Shown: positions 34,076 to 44,553, counted from the stretch's first letter. The stretch is 64,000 bases of DNA from an uncultured Sediminibacterium sp. (GCF_946481145.1 NZ_CAMLMJ010000009.1:1-64000), one strand, 5' to 3'. A program made the numbers and translations. The notes: a model not told the origin generated them from the sequence alone.

Positions 34076-35400
34076 CGTCTGATATTTAATTGGATTATAT
34101 CGTCGGGCAGATTAAGGTCTGCCTGAGAAATGTCGATTGACCAATATCCATCGGTTAATTTTTCAATTTTTGCTGGTTGGTTATTTTTTAAAAATCTAGC
34201 TGACTCAATATTATAGGGTACCTGAAAAAAGATTCGATCAGCAGTTTTTGAAAGTATATGAACGAAAGCTGTTGTTTCTGTTTCTGTAATTGCGCCCCAA
34301 TCCTGTGGTTTTATAAAACCAGCTCTGGTACCATATATTGTTTGTCCATTTTGTTTTAACCAATCGCCCACTTCTTTTAATCGAACTATAAATTCTGGTT
34401 GAACATTACCATCAGGCATGGGACCTACATTGAGCAATAAGTTTGTTCCATACCCTGCTGCTTTTACCAATAACTGAATAATTTCTTTGGTAGACTTATA
34501 CGTTCTGTCGGTGATGTTAAACCCCCAGGAATTATTAATGGTTTCACAAGTTTCGAGGGGAAGTTTCGACACTGCCTGGCCGCTTAGTCCACCTTTGTTT
34601 TCTCCGGGAAGATCCTTTTCAAACATTTGAAAATCTTCACCAGGCAAAGGAGTAAGGTGATGATTATTGCCAATTAATGCCTGAGGCTGCAGACGATGAA
34701 TGAGAGCATATATTTCCTGGTATTTCCAATCTATTTTAGGTTGCTGTGATTTGTCTGTATCATTATCCAACTGATCCCAGTGTCCATCAAACCAAATACC
34801 TGATATATCTCCATATCCCGTAAGCAATTCAGTCAACTGCATTTTCATAAAATTCAGGTAAGCATCATAATTGCTTTTTTGCGTTCGTCCTGTACCCTTA
34901 CCTGTTCTGCCAGTTTCATAGGGATAGTCTGTTCTGAACCAATCAACCAAAGAATAATAAAGAAAGAGTTTTATGCCTTGTTCTTTGCATGCAATAGATA
35001 GTTCTTTAAGTACATCTTTGCCATAGGCAGTGTTGGTGATTTTCCAGTCAGACTGTTTTGTATCCCAGTTGCTAAAACTATCGTGGTGTCGGGTTATAAA
35101 AGTGATATATTTCATCCCTGCATTTTTGGCCATTTGAACCCACTGGCGTGCATCGAATGCGATGGGATTAAAAAAATGCAGTAGTCTTTTGTATTCTTCT
35201 ACCCGAATATTTCTGTTATTCATTACCCATTCGCCTGCACCTAATACACTGGATGCACCCCAATGAATAAATAATCCAAATCGGGCACTATCGAACCAAG
35301 TGCGGGTTTGAAGGTTTTGGGGAGATGGTTTGTATTGGGCTTTTGCAGATAATAAACCCAGGCAGATAATAAATATTAGGCCTTTTTTTTTCATTGCCAT
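34072..35400 (-). CDS. GH29 alpha-L-fucosidase
   Basis: A 442-residue secreted enzyme (signal peptide MKKKGLIFIICLGLLSAKAQ starting at 35394; 35400 gives two extra residues). The GH29 family is shown by TWFDSARFGLFIHWGASSV near the N-terminus, YITFITRHHDSFSNWD, LFLYYSLVDW, and the nucleophile Asp in SGIWFDGHWDQ. A short beta-sandwich region follows. It probably releases alpha-fucose from glycans; the acid/base residue is not assigned. The TonB receptor is encoded directly downstream with a four-base overlap, so the pair may form a small glycan- or iron-use unit. Confidence 0.92.
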   Translation of the reverse strand: MAMKKKGLIFIICLGLLSAKAQYKPSPQNLQTRTWFDSARFGLFIHWGASSVLGAGEWVMNNRNIRVEEYKRLLHFFNPIAFDARQWVQMAKNAGMKYITFITRHHDSFSNWDTKQSDWKITNTAYGKDVLKELSIACKEQGIKLFLYYSLVDWFRTDYPYETGRTGKGTGRTQKSNYDAYLNFMKMQLTELLTGYGDISGIWFDGHWDQLDNDTDKSQQPKIDWKYQEIYALIHRLQPQALIGNNHHLTPLPGEDFQMFEKDLPGENKGGLSGQAVSKLPLETCETINNSWGFNITDRTYKSTKEIIQLLVKAAGYGTNLLLNVGPMPDGNVQPEFIVRLKEVGDWLKQNGQTIYGTRAGFIKPQDWGAITETETTAFVHILSKTADRIFFQVPYNIESARFLKNNQPAKIEKLTDGYWSIDISQADLNLPDDIIQLNIRR

Positions 35401-35429
35401 TAGTTTGGATGAAGTTAGTCAGAAAATAA

Positions 35430-35455
35430 AAACCCGGAGAAGGTTCCCCGGGTTT
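35430..35455 (-). terminator. Terminator downstream of pdhB
   Basis: AAACCCGG (35430-35437) and CCGGGTTT (35448-35455) form an 8-bp stem with a ten-base loop in the gap between pdhB (stop at 35481) and the GH29 gene. A short A/T run flanks it on the minus-strand 3' side. Confidence 0.65.
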
Positions 35456-35480
35456 ACTATTGAATAAATAAGATCTGCGA

Positions 35481-36470
35481 TTATTTTTTCATATACATTA
35501 CTTCTTTCACCAGTTTAACTGTGCGGCTCACATCTGGAATGGCGAGGGCTGTCAGGTTAGGTGCGTAGTGCATTGGAGCGTCTGCGCTGGTAATTCTTCT
35601 GATTGGTGCATCAAGGTAATCGAATCCTTCTTTTTGTATGCGGTAAGAGATTTCAGAAGAAACCGATGCAAATGGCCACTGTTCTTCTACAATAACCAAT
35701 CTATTGGTTTTCTTAACACTCTCAAGAATAGTCATCCAGTCGAGCGGACGGATAGTGCGCAAATCTATTACTTCGGCACTTACGCCTTCTTTTTCCAGTT
35801 CAGCAGCAGCGCCAAGGGCTACTTTCATCATTTTATTGAAAGAAACGATGGTTACATCGCGACCAGCCTTTTTTACGTCTGCTTTACCTAATGGGATATA
35901 ATATTCTTCATCGGGCACATCGCTCTTATCGCCATACATAACTTCACTTTCCATGAACATCACAGGATCTTCTTCGTATCGGATAGCTTGTTTAAGCAGT
36001 CCTTTAGCGTCATATCCGTTAGAAGGAGAAACTACTTTCAACCCTGGGATATTGGCATAATAACTTTCGAAAGCTGTTGAGTGTTGGGCACCGAGCTGTC
36101 CGGCACTACCATTTGGACCACGGAAAACTATTGGACAGCCGATTTGACCGCCACTCATAGCCAGCATTTTAGATGCTGTATTCAGAATCTGGTCCATGGC
36201 TAATACGCCAAAGTTCCAGGTCATAAACTCTACAATCGGGCGGAGGCCATTTTGGGCCGCACCAACAGCTACTGCTGCAAAGCCCAGTTCGGCAATTGGG
36301 GTATCAATAACCCTTTTTGCACCGAATTCGGCTAGCATGCCCTGGCTTACTTTATAGGCACCATTATATTCTGCCACTTCCTCTCCCATCAGAAACACCC
36401 GCTCGTCTCTTCTCATTTCCTCACTCATGGCCTCTCTGAGGGCCTCTCTGAAAGCTATTGAACGCATCAT
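35481..36470 (-). CDS. pdhB: Pyruvate dehydrogenase E1 component, beta subunit
   Basis: A 329-residue transketolase-like subunit of the pyruvate (2-oxoacid) dehydrogenase complex. The N-terminal block REALREAMSEEMRRDERVF with MGEEVAEYNGAYKVSQGM contacts thiamine diphosphate. GRPIVEFM-like NGLRPIVEFMTWNF, HSTAFESYYANIPGLKVVSPSN and the transketolase C-terminal domain (about 200-329) with EVIDLRTIRPLD complete it. It needs an alpha subunit and lipoylated E2, neither of which is encoded in the window. It stands alone between the GH29 gene and a TonB receptor. Confidence 0.95.
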   Translation of the reverse strand: MMRSIAFREALREAMSEEMRRDERVFLMGEEVAEYNGAYKVSQGMLAEFGAKRVIDTPIAELGFAAVAVGAAQNGLRPIVEFMTWNFGVLAMDQILNTASKMLAMSGGQIGCPIVFRGPNGSAGQLGAQHSTAFESYYANIPGLKVVSPSNGYDAKGLLKQAIRYEEDPVMFMESEVMYGDKSDVPDEEYYIPLGKADVKKAGRDVTIVSFNKMMKVALGAAAELEKEGVSAEVIDLRTIRPLDWMTILESVKKTNRLVIVEEQWPFASVSSEISYRIQKEGFDYLDAPIRRITSADAPMHYAPNLTALAIPDVSRTVKLVKEVMYMKK

Positions 36471-36546
36471 ATCTGTTTGTTAAATGAGGAGCAAAAATAT
36501 AGGATTCCAAGGAATAAGAAAAAAGAAAGCCCCAACCCTTAAAAAC

Positions 36547-36578
36547 AAGAAAGGGAAAGCTTTCACTTTCCCTTTCTT
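36547..36578 (-). terminator. Terminator of the large TonB receptor gene
   Basis: Two 13-base arms (36547-36559 and 36566-36578, AAGAAAGGGAAAG and complement) pair perfectly around a six-base loop, 28 bases downstream of the receptor stop codon. It is A/T flanked. Confidence 0.8.
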
Positions 36579-36605
36579 TAGGCATTATTTAGTTAAAACA
36601 GGGGG

Positions 36606-39521
36606 TTAAAATACATTCCAGCCATAACTAATATAGTATAAGCCACCTATTTGTGGGTTACCCCAACCAGTACGGTAATATTTGTTGAAAATATTGGTTC
36701 CGCCTATTTTAATCATAGACTTGGTTGCTGGTAATTTATAGCTGATCATCGCGTCAACTGTTCTTACATATGGCACCATACCTACCCCGAAAGTACCTTC
36801 GTAGTAGAATGAGTTCTGCCACCTGTAAACCACACTAAATCCATAGCGTTTGTCTTTACCAAAGCCAGTATTATTCAGGGCCATGTTGATGCGGTATTTA
36901 GGCGTATTGAAGTATGAAACAAAGCCTGTTGGTAACGCACCAATTTGGTCGTGATAAATGTTTCCAGAGAAAGTGAAGTTCTTAGGAAGCAGGTATTCTG
37001 CGGATGCACCCCAACCTGAGGTACTAACTTCACCTGGAGCATTTACAGAAATGCTGTAAGCGATCCTTGTATTTGCATTTAAGAGATCAGCGGGGTTGAA
37101 TGTTGCATTTCTGGATTGCATTGCTACAACAGAACTTAAGAAGTCTTTATAACGACCCCAATAAGCATATACATCAATCAATAATTTCTGAGCAATCAGA
37201 CCCTTATAACCAACTTCGAAAGACCTCATTGATTCAGGCTTGAATTCTCCAAAAGTTTGTTGCTGTAACAGGTTCGGATTTGGTGAACCAGCTAAAGCGC
37301 TTGCACCAAATGCCTGTACACTCGGCAAGGTAAATACAGGGTTGGTATTAAACTTGTAGAAATTGCGTAATTGTGGCAAACCTCCCAATAATCTTGTACC
37401 ACCGCCCACGGTAAGATTGATCCACTGATTTTGAGTGGTTGGGAAACGGTAAGCGGTTTGATAAGAGAAACGAAGGTTATGGTCTTTTGCCAGTTTAATT
37501 ACCGCTGAAGCCCTTGGAGTAAAACGACCCTTAAAGTTCGTATTCTTATCATAACGACCAGAAACGGTTAATTTCAGGATATCATTGAATAAGCGCTGTG
37601 ATATCTGAGTATAAGCGCCAAACTCATTGATTTTAATTACACCAGCAGTATCAGCGAATAAAGTTCCTTCAGAATTAAGTACATATTGTTTCGCACTTAC
37701 CCCTACAAGCCAGTCGGTATTTGTTTTTGAAAGACCAAGATCTTCTGTAAAGTTATACTGACCATCAAACACTTTCAAACGTGAACGATCGAGGAAAAGT
37801 CCACCACCTTGAGAAATCGGTTTACGGGCAATCGATTGAAACAGGCTGGAATTTCCGATAAAACCGGTTGGTTTGCCCTGATCAGCAAAAGCCCTTGCAG
37901 TATTATGAGCCGTTGTATAATCAGCACCTGCATCGTAAGCCGACACATATGCTGCTATGTATTGAGGATACCATGCGGAACTGGCTTTCCATCCTTCATT
38001 AAATAATCTGGTTGCAATAGTTGCATTAAAGGAATTACCCGCATTCTCATGTGTTGAATAATACCTGGCATACCAGTTTTTATGCTTTAGTTCATATTTA
38101 AACTGAGCAATTTTTAAATCTTTTAAAGAGTAACGATCACTTCCGGTATATACAGAATTACCTGTTCCGAAATAAACATTGAAAGAGGCTTCAATTTTAT
38201 CGGTGAGTTTGTAGAAAAGCCCGCCGGTAAGTTTCATATTTAATGTAGTAGGATCAATTACATCTGATTCAGCATAGCCAGTTCTGCTGACAGCCTGAAA
38301 GCCCAATAAATTTCTGGAAGGAGCAGCACCATAAATTAATGGTGATACACCTGCTGTAACAAGTGCACCAGCACCTGCACCAGTTAGGAATGTATTAAAC
38401 TGTGCGAGTTTAGCACCAGGATTTGCAGCTAAAAACCCGTTAAATGCGTTAAGCTGAGCCGAACCTAATCCTGCAGCAGCAAAAACCTGTGAGGCAATAG
38501 AACTCATTACCTGAGAGGTCTCGTCACCATAATAGTTTACACCATCATAGTTAGGATCTGTTATGCGGTCGCCCGGTATTTTGAAACCATTTGGGGTAAT
38601 CGCTGTTCTTGAATAGTTATCAGATTGCTCCGCCAGCCAATCCTGGGCTTGTAAAAACTGAGCATTTATTTTAAAGGCGAATTTTTCAGATACTTTCTTT
38701 GCCCATCTTAAACTCCAGTCATAGAAAGGCGCTGCTCCACGATATTTACTATCCACATGGTTCACACCTTGTTTGATTTGGAAACTAAATCCCTGGTGTT
38801 TGAATGGGTTCTTACTGTTAATCAACACAGTTCCGTTCATACCACCTGGGCCATATAATGCTGATGATGCACCTGGCAGCAACTCCATATTCTCAACGTC
38901 TAATTCACTTAAGCCGATAACACTACCTACTGAGAAGTTCAATCCTGGCGCCTGGTTATCCATTCCATCTACCAATTGATTTAGTCTGGTATTACCGCTG
39001 CTGTTGAAGCCACGTGTACCAACACTTCTAAACGTTAAACTAGCTGTTACCACATCCACACCTTTAAGGTTGGTCAACATGTCGTAATAACTAAGCTGAG
39101 GTGAATTTCGAATGGCTGCTGTTCCAATTCGCTCAATAGATACAGGCGATTCTAGAATTCGCTCCGGTACCCTTGATGCGGACACTACCACTTCATCTCC
39201 AAGTGTAAATGAAGGAGTGAGGTCTACTGATATTACATCACTAGCTCCTTTCACCGTAACTTCTTTACTGGCATAACCTACTGAAGATATTAAAAGTGTA
39301 AATGGAGGTTTTTGAACTGTTGTAAACTTGAAATTACCCTTATCGTCGGTAAAAGTACCTACCGTGCCTCCTTTAATGGTAACAGAAACGGCTGAAAGCG
39401 CTTCTTTAGAACTTGCATTCTTAACGCTACCTGAAACGGTAGTTGTCTGCTGGGCTACCACCGGAATGGTTATGGCTGCGCACATAGCCGCATACAGACA
39501 TTTACTGTAGACTCTTCTCAT
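36606..39521 (-). CDS. TonB-dependent receptor with carboxypeptidase-regulatory-like domain
   Basis: A 971-residue outer-membrane receptor. The signal peptide covers about 1-23. The CarboxypepD-reg-like domain (about 25-105) reads VSGSVKNASSKEALSAVSV, the plug (about 110-235) includes ESPVSIERIGTAAIRNSP, and the C-terminal barrel of about 22 strands ends GGLYYISYGWNVF. The N-terminal domain is typical of SusC-like and related receptors, but no SusD gene is adjacent and no SusC signature DVLKDASA is seen. The substrate is unknown. Upstream, the gap to purC holds no clear minus-strand promoter. Confidence 0.93.
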   Translation of the reverse strand: MRRVYSKCLYAAMCAAITIPVVAQQTTTVSGSVKNASSKEALSAVSVTIKGGTVGTFTDDKGNFKFTTVQKPPFTLLISSVGYASKEVTVKGASDVISVDLTPSFTLGDEVVVSASRVPERILESPVSIERIGTAAIRNSPQLSYYDMLTNLKGVDVVTASLTFRSVGTRGFNSSGNTRLNQLVDGMDNQAPGLNFSVGSVIGLSELDVENMELLPGASSALYGPGGMNGTVLINSKNPFKHQGFSFQIKQGVNHVDSKYRGAAPFYDWSLRWAKKVSEKFAFKINAQFLQAQDWLAEQSDNYSRTAITPNGFKIPGDRITDPNYDGVNYYGDETSQVMSSIASQVFAAAGLGSAQLNAFNGFLAANPGAKLAQFNTFLTGAGAGALVTAGVSPLIYGAAPSRNLLGFQAVSRTGYAESDVIDPTTLNMKLTGGLFYKLTDKIEASFNVYFGTGNSVYTGSDRYSLKDLKIAQFKYELKHKNWYARYYSTHENAGNSFNATIATRLFNEGWKASSAWYPQYIAAYVSAYDAGADYTTAHNTARAFADQGKPTGFIGNSSLFQSIARKPISQGGGLFLDRSRLKVFDGQYNFTEDLGLSKTNTDWLVGVSAKQYVLNSEGTLFADTAGVIKINEFGAYTQISQRLFNDILKLTVSGRYDKNTNFKGRFTPRASAVIKLAKDHNLRFSYQTAYRFPTTQNQWINLTVGGGTRLLGGLPQLRNFYKFNTNPVFTLPSVQAFGASALAGSPNPNLLQQQTFGEFKPESMRSFEVGYKGLIAQKLLIDVYAYWGRYKDFLSSVVAMQSRNATFNPADLLNANTRIAYSISVNAPGEVSTSGWGASAEYLLPKNFTFSGNIYHDQIGALPTGFVSYFNTPKYRINMALNNTGFGKDKRYGFSVVYRWQNSFYYEGTFGVGMVPYVRTVDAMISYKLPATKSMIKIGGTNIFNKYYRTGWGNPQIGGLYYISYGWNVF

Positions 39522-39655
39522 TTTGGCAAGATTTAGTGTTTAGTTACTGTAAAATAGCAATTGTTAGTTTTCTGTAAAAATTTAATTTGTCCACAAAACC
39601 AAACTACTGTTAAGAAAAACGAACTATGTTACGCTTTATTATTCACGCCACTGGC

Positions 39656-39663
39656 TAATTTTG
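39656..39663 (+). promoter_or_regulatory. Putative -7 element of purC
   Basis: TAATTTTG fits TAnnTTTG exactly and its last base is only five bases from the purC ATG at 39668. The predicted transcript start falls on or next to the start codon, suggesting a leaderless or nearly leaderless mRNA. Confidence 0.45.
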
Positions 39664-39667
39664 CAGC

Positions 39668-40600
39668 ATGAGTAGCTACCAATTTCCCCAACAAACGAAT
39701 ATTTACCACGGAAAAGTCAGAGATGTTTACACTATTGGCGAAAACTGGCTTGTAATGGTGGCCAGTAACCGTATATCAGCTTTTGATGTAATATTACCTA
39801 AACCCATCCCTTTCAAGGGTCAGGTTTTAAATCAAATCGCGGCATTTATGCTTGAAAAAACCCGCGATATCTGTCCAAACTGGCTCGTAGATGTGCCCGC
39901 GCCTAATATTTCGATTGGAAAAAAATGTGTCCCCTTCAAAATAGAAATGGTGGTAAGAGGAAATGTAGTTGGTCATGCATGGCGAACATACCAGTCGGGT
40001 ATACGCACACTTTGTGGGGTAACAATGCCTGATGGTTTAAAAGAAAATGATTTTTTCCCTCAACCGATTATTACTCCTTCAACCAAAGCGGCTGAAGGAC
40101 ATGACGAAGACATTTCCAAAGAGGAAATCATTAAACAGGGTCTGGTTAGTGAAACAGATTGGGAAATACTGGAAAAATATGCTTTGGAACTTTTTGCAAG
40201 AGGCAAATCTATCGCTGCAAAACAAGGACTCATTCTAGCTGATACAAAATACGAATTTGGCAAAATCGGTGATACTATTTACCTGATGGATGAAGTACAC
40301 ACACCCGATTCGTCACGCTATTTTTATGCTGATGGATTTGAGCAACGCCAGGCTAGCGGTGAAAAACAAAAACAACTCAGTAAAGAATTTGTACGCGAAT
40401 GGTTGATCAGTAACAATTTCATGGGCAAGGAAGGACAATCTGTTCCAGAAATGAATGATGAATGGATTGATACGATCAGCAAAAGATATATCGAGCTCTA
40501 CGAAAAAGTAACCGGCACCCCATTTGTGCCAGAACAACCAACCGACGAAGCGATTGTAGAAGCGGTGAATAATGCGCTGAGGAAACTGCAAATAGTTTGA
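39668..40600 (+). CDS. purC: Phosphoribosylaminoimidazole-succinocarboxamide synthase
   Basis: A 310-residue SAICAR synthase of purine biosynthesis, joining aspartate to CAIR with ATP. The N-terminal part has [45 protein letters not shown] follows, and DTKYEFG is the ATP/Mg2+ region. At 310 residues it belongs to the long form, with a C-terminal extension compared with the 237-residue E. coli protein. Its -7 element sits directly before the start codon. No other pur gene is nearby. A word-repeat hairpin follows the stop. Confidence 0.95.
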   Translation: MSSYQFPQQTNIYHGKVRDVYTIGENWLVMVASNRISAFDVILPKPIPFKGQVLNQIAAFMLEKTRDICPNWLVDVPAPNISIGKKCVPFKIEMVVRGNVVGHAWRTYQSGIRTLCGVTMPDGLKENDFFPQPIITPSTKAAEGHDEDISKEEIIKQGLVSETDWEILEKYALELFARGKSIAAKQGLILADTKYEFGKIGDTIYLMDEVHTPDSSRYFYADGFEQRQASGEKQKQLSKEFVREWLISNNFMGKEGQSVPEMNDEWIDTISKRYIELYEKVTGTPFVPEQPTDEAIVEAVNNALRKLQIV

Positions 40601-40605
40601 AGAAT

Positions 40606-40666
40606 GGCTGATGTCTGATGTCTGATTTTCGACTTTTGAATTCAAATCAGACATCAGCCATCAGAC
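40606..40666. terminator. ATCAGACATC word-repeat hairpin
   Basis: CTGATGTCTGATTT (40615-40628) pairs perfectly with AAATCAGACATCAG (40644-40657), with further copies of the words on both sides. It lies between the convergent ends of purC and trhO, six bases after the purC stop, and is probably a bidirectional terminator. Confidence 0.7.
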
Positions 40667-40685
40667 ATCAGAAATCCGCCATCCT

Positions 40686-41726
40686 TTATTTGTTTTCTCC
40701 CAATCTCGGTCTCAACCGCACTTTACTTTTATTGAAAATATTCTGGCCGTTTTCAATTCCTTTGCGTAAGGCTTTCTGACGTTCTATTGGCATGTTTATA
40801 GTGTCCTTGCATTCAACACTGCAACAGCCTTCATACTCAGCGGCACAGGATTCACATTGAATAAATAGCAAGTGGCAACCATTGTTTTTACAATTTGTAT
40901 GTGTATCGGCAGGTTTGCCACATTGGTGACATTTCGCAATCACATCTTCTGTTATCCGTTCCCCTAACCGATTGTCGAATACGAAATTCTTACCGATGAA
41001 TTTGCTTTCCAACGCTGCTTCTTTTGCCTGACGTGCATAATTGATAATGCCTCCTTCCAGGTGAAATACATTTTTAAATCCTTTGTGCAGCATATAGGCA
41101 CTGGCTTTTTCGCATCTGATACCACCTGTGCAATACATGATAATGTTTTTATCCTCATTACCCTGCATCATATCAACAGCCATTGGAAGCTGATCGCGAA
41201 AAGTATCAGAAGGAATTTCTATTGCATTGCTAAAATGCCCCACTTCATACTCATAATGATTACGCATATCAATCACAATCGTATCAGGTTGCTCAAGCAG
41301 TTTATTCATCTGTTCTGCATTCACATACTTCCCTTTGTTTTCCATACTAAACATGGGATCATCAATTCCGTCTGCTACAATTTTATCCCTCACTTTTATT
41401 TTCAGCACCCAAAAACTTTTACCGTCATCATCTACGGCAATATTCAAGCGAATGCCATTCAGGTGTTCGATACTGTACAGGTAAGTCCGAAATGATTCAA
41501 AAAAATGTTCAGGCACACTGATCTGGGCATTAATACCCTCCTTGGCCACATAAATGCGACCAAACACCTGTAAAGCATTTAACTGCTTATACAACTCATC
41601 CCTAAAACCTTGTGGATTTTGAACAGGGAAATACTGGTAAAAACTAATGGTAATACGATGGAATGACTCCTCCATCAAGCGCTGTTTCAACTCTTCGTTT
41701 GAAACACGGTTGTGTAAAACTGGCAT
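40686..41726 (-). CDS. trhO: tRNA uridine(34) hydroxylase (rhodanese domain)
   Basis: A 346-residue protein of the YceA/TrhO family. The N-terminal acylphosphatase-like part (about 15-120) precedes a rhodanese domain (about 135-225) whose active-site loop is [15 protein letters not shown], with the catalytic Cys. A C-terminal Cys-rich tail ([11 protein letters not shown], then [16 protein letters not shown]) probably binds zinc. TrhO oxidises wobble uridine to 5-hydroxyuridine in tRNA with O2. Length and cysteines are normal. Confidence 0.93.
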   Translation of the reverse strand: MPVLHNRVSNEELKQRLMEESFHRITISFYQYFPVQNPQGFRDELYKQLNALQVFGRIYVAKEGINAQISVPEHFFESFRTYLYSIEHLNGIRLNIAVDDDGKSFWVLKIKVRDKIVADGIDDPMFSMENKGKYVNAEQMNKLLEQPDTIVIDMRNHYEYEVGHFSNAIEIPSDTFRDQLPMAVDMMQGNEDKNIIMYCTGGIRCEKASAYMLHKGFKNVFHLEGGIINYARQAKEAALESKFIGKNFVFDNRLGERITEDVIAKCHQCGKPADTHTNCKNNGCHLLFIQCESCAAEYEGCCSVECKDTINMPIERQKALRKGIENGQNIFNKSKVRLRPRLGENK

Positions 41727-41847
41727 ATTTTCAAATTTCAGCCCCGCCTAGCCTAGGGAAAGACGGGATCCATGAATAATGGAACCACTTGCAGGGTGGT
41801 CAAAATCAGTGCAAAAATACGAAAAGAGAGCAGATGTCAAGTGATGG

Positions 41848-41963
41848 ATTTTTGATCTTTGATTTTTTGATCTTTGATTTTTGCTGAGGATCTGAGATTT
41901 AAGTGAATTACACTCACAAATCAGACATCAGACATCAGAGATCAGAAATCAAAGATCAAAAAT
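41848..41963. repeat. TGATCTTTGATTTT / ATCAGACATC word-repeat with long stem
   Basis: An 18-base arm (41848-41865, ATTTTTGATCTTTGATTT) pairs perfectly with 41946-41963, with further reiterated words (TGATCTTTGATTTT; CAGACATCAGACATCAGAG) between them. The gap of 241 bases between the DUF5686 gene and trhO contains it; the remainder (41727-41847) shows nothing clear. It lies 3' of the DUF5686 gene. Confidence 0.7.
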
Positions 41964-41967
41964 AGTC

Positions 41968-44427
41968 TTATTCAAAAAGTGGTACTGTTATCCTTACGCC
42001 TCTTGGAGAAGGGCCATTTTTCTCGAAGCCTTGTACAAAGTCTACCCTTAAGAATTTAAGGATATTTTCAAGACCGATAAATGTTTCATAATACTGCTTC
42101 CCTTTTTGGGTATACATTAGATTGGCTCCTGTTACAAGAAACCAGTTGAGTCTTCTAAAACCCGGTATTTTATTGGTCAGTAATCCGTTCAGGTGGTATT
42201 CGACGTTTGCGGTGGCATAAAACTTAGCGGTATTACTGTACCGGTAATAGGGTGCCAATTGAAAACCGCTGAGTGGATTATTGGCAAATACAGTTTGGTT
42301 ACCCTGGAAATGATTATAATCTGGTGCGTATACTTGTTTTGCATTCAGGAAACCTCCTATTTCTCCCCGGTAACTTAATTTCCCCCCGAGTTTCAAATTC
42401 ATATCATCTGAAACACTCAAGCGCCATTTAGTAAAGTTGGCATCACTGCCAAATAATCCCTTTACTCCCTGTGTTATGCTGGCATTAAAAGTGGGAAAAT
42501 CGGACCCGATACCAATTTTACGATCTGGTAGTTCAATGTATTTTCCACCTGGCCTCCATGATAAGCCAACCGTGATAGTGGCCGACTGGTTACGAGGCAT
42601 ATTGGTCGTTAAAATATCTGTTGGATAATTAGGCGTAAAACTTCTACCACTAATATCTTTCCAACTTACCGGATCAGTCAGGTTTTCTAATGCGAACCGA
42701 TCCTGGAACTGAAAACTTGTTGAAAAAGTCAGCCCATTTCCTATCCCTCCACCATAATTCAATTTAAAATAATTGGCCTCATATATTTTAAGGTGATTAT
42801 TCTCATATAATAGCGTTGAATAGGTATTCATTCTTTGCGAAATTGGCTGGGCATTATTGTATTGAAATACCTGTCTTCCCCCTTCCACCATTATATTGTT
42901 GAAATATTTCTTGCCGAAATTATATCGTCCGGAAATACTGGCATTAAAATGTTTATTGGCAAACCCGTATCGAAGATTGGGAACAATTTGCAAAGATTTA
43001 CGACCTTCCTCTTCCCCAAATCTTTTTCTGATTACAGGTGAAAAATATAAAACACCACCCTCCACTGTATTGTAGTTAAAGGTTTTTATAAGGGGGTCAA
43101 AACTTACAGAAAGTTTTTGCTTTTGTTTGCTGTAAAACTGACCAGTAAGAAATATGCCACCCAGTGACAATTTATTCCGTTTTCTGTCGATCGAGTCCAT
43201 GTACGCCGGACTCTTTCTAACCTGTTCCAGACTATCTTTCTTTTTATAATCAAGTACTTCTTCAGCTAATAATGGCAGTGGTCTTATACTGTCCCAATAT
43301 GCCATTGATTTTTTATTCGCACTATCAAAAACTTTAATGAGGGTATTGTTGAAGTATTTTTTTTCAAATACAGGCTCAAGGTTAAAATGATCATATACCT
43401 GAACAAAACTTCCAAAAAAATCAAATCCAAACAGCTTACCGGAGGGATATATCACCTGATTTTTTACCACCCATAAATTACCAGATGGGACAAACAATTG
43501 CTCGACTACTAATGTATCAAGAAACTGCATTTGTTGTTCTCGCACCAGGTTAAGTCTCAAACTATGAATGCGCCACTGGTCTTCAATGATATTAATATAT
43601 CCCTGAAACAAAGGTTCATATTTTCTTTTGGGCATTACTTTTATCCTGCTAATCTCAACCCCATTTTCATAAAAGGTTCCTTCGAATTTATAGCGGTAAA
43701 AGGAAAGTGCATTATTAGCAATAGGAGACACAAACCCTCTTGGGTTAAGTCCTTCCCCAACCGAAATAATATTATTGTAAAAGGAAATGATTTGCGGTCT
43801 GCTAAAACCAAAGGAGTTACTTCTTCCGCTTACTTTGGTGGAAATTATTTCAATCTTTTCATTACGGGGTGGTTCAACAGAATACTTTGCTATGGTTTCA
43901 GCAAGCAGCAACATTTTACGTTTGCTGGTATCGCCATCTTCAAAATCAACTTTCTGTCCGAAGAAACTTTTTGGATAATCGCGCAACTGTAGTTGCCCCT
44001 TTAAATAAACATCTGCAGTGAATTTCTTTATTTCATTCAAATGCTCATTTCTTTTCTCAATTGCCTTTCTGATGATTGCATAAGCAGGGTCTTCTCCCCC
44101 AGTTTTAACGGTAACTTCCTGAAGACTGTATTGTTGTAATTCCAGTTGAAAATCGAGTTCAATATTCTTTCCCTTCTCAACAGATATTGTTTTCTCTATT
44201 GCCTTATACCCAATATACTGACAAACCATGGTATATTTTCCGGGCAACAATTGAATAGAATAAACACCTTTAGCATTGGCAGATACACCCTGTGTAGTAC
44301 CTTTTACAATAACGGAGGAGAATGGTAACAATTCCTGATTCGTATTCCTGATTGTACCACTAACAGTTTGTGCAATACCTGTATAATACCCTATACAGAA
44401 TAATAAAATAAGCAGTATTGGTTTCAT
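41968..44427 (-). CDS. DUF5686 outer-membrane protein with CarboxypepD-reg domain
   Basis: A 819-residue protein with a signal peptide (MKPILLILLFCIGYYTGIAQ) and a carboxypeptidase-regulatory-like domain (about 20-105, VSGTIRNTNQELLPFSSVI). DUF5686 follows (DPAYAIIRKAIEKRNEH is its opening motif), and a C-terminal barrel-like region is rich in Tyr and Asn and ends RGVRITVPLFE. The family is widespread in Bacteroidota, probably outer-membrane, and has no known function. It is followed by a word-repeat hairpin. Confidence 0.88.
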   Translation of the reverse strand: MKPILLILLFCIGYYTGIAQTVSGTIRNTNQELLPFSSVIVKGTTQGVSANAKGVYSIQLLPGKYTMVCQYIGYKAIEKTISVEKGKNIELDFQLELQQYSLQEVTVKTGGEDPAYAIIRKAIEKRNEHLNEIKKFTADVYLKGQLQLRDYPKSFFGQKVDFEDGDTSKRKMLLLAETIAKYSVEPPRNEKIEIISTKVSGRSNSFGFSRPQIISFYNNIISVGEGLNPRGFVSPIANNALSFYRYKFEGTFYENGVEISRIKVMPKRKYEPLFQGYINIIEDQWRIHSLRLNLVREQQMQFLDTLVVEQLFVPSGNLWVVKNQVIYPSGKLFGFDFFGSFVQVYDHFNLEPVFEKKYFNNTLIKVFDSANKKSMAYWDSIRPLPLLAEEVLDYKKKDSLEQVRKSPAYMDSIDRKRNKLSLGGIFLTGQFYSKQKQKLSVSFDPLIKTFNYNTVEGGVLYFSPVIRKRFGEEEGRKSLQIVPNLRYGFANKHFNASISGRYNFGKKYFNNIMVEGGRQVFQYNNAQPISQRMNTYSTLLYENNHLKIYEANYFKLNYGGGIGNGLTFSTSFQFQDRFALENLTDPVSWKDISGRSFTPNYPTDILTTNMPRNQSATITVGLSWRPGGKYIELPDRKIGIGSDFPTFNASITQGVKGLFGSDANFTKWRLSVSDDMNLKLGGKLSYRGEIGGFLNAKQVYAPDYNHFQGNQTVFANNPLSGFQLAPYYRYSNTAKFYATANVEYHLNGLLTNKIPGFRRLNWFLVTGANLMYTQKGKQYYETFIGLENILKFLRVDFVQGFEKNGPSPRGVRITVPLFE

Positions 44428-44553
44428 ATAACGGAATTAAAACGAAAGTAAGCTTAGCGTTGCTGCTTTTCGTCAAATTACATTTACTCCATCCTGCTTT
44501 AACTAATAATTAATAATTTACATATTGGGATCGTTGCATAAATAAATCCCCGC

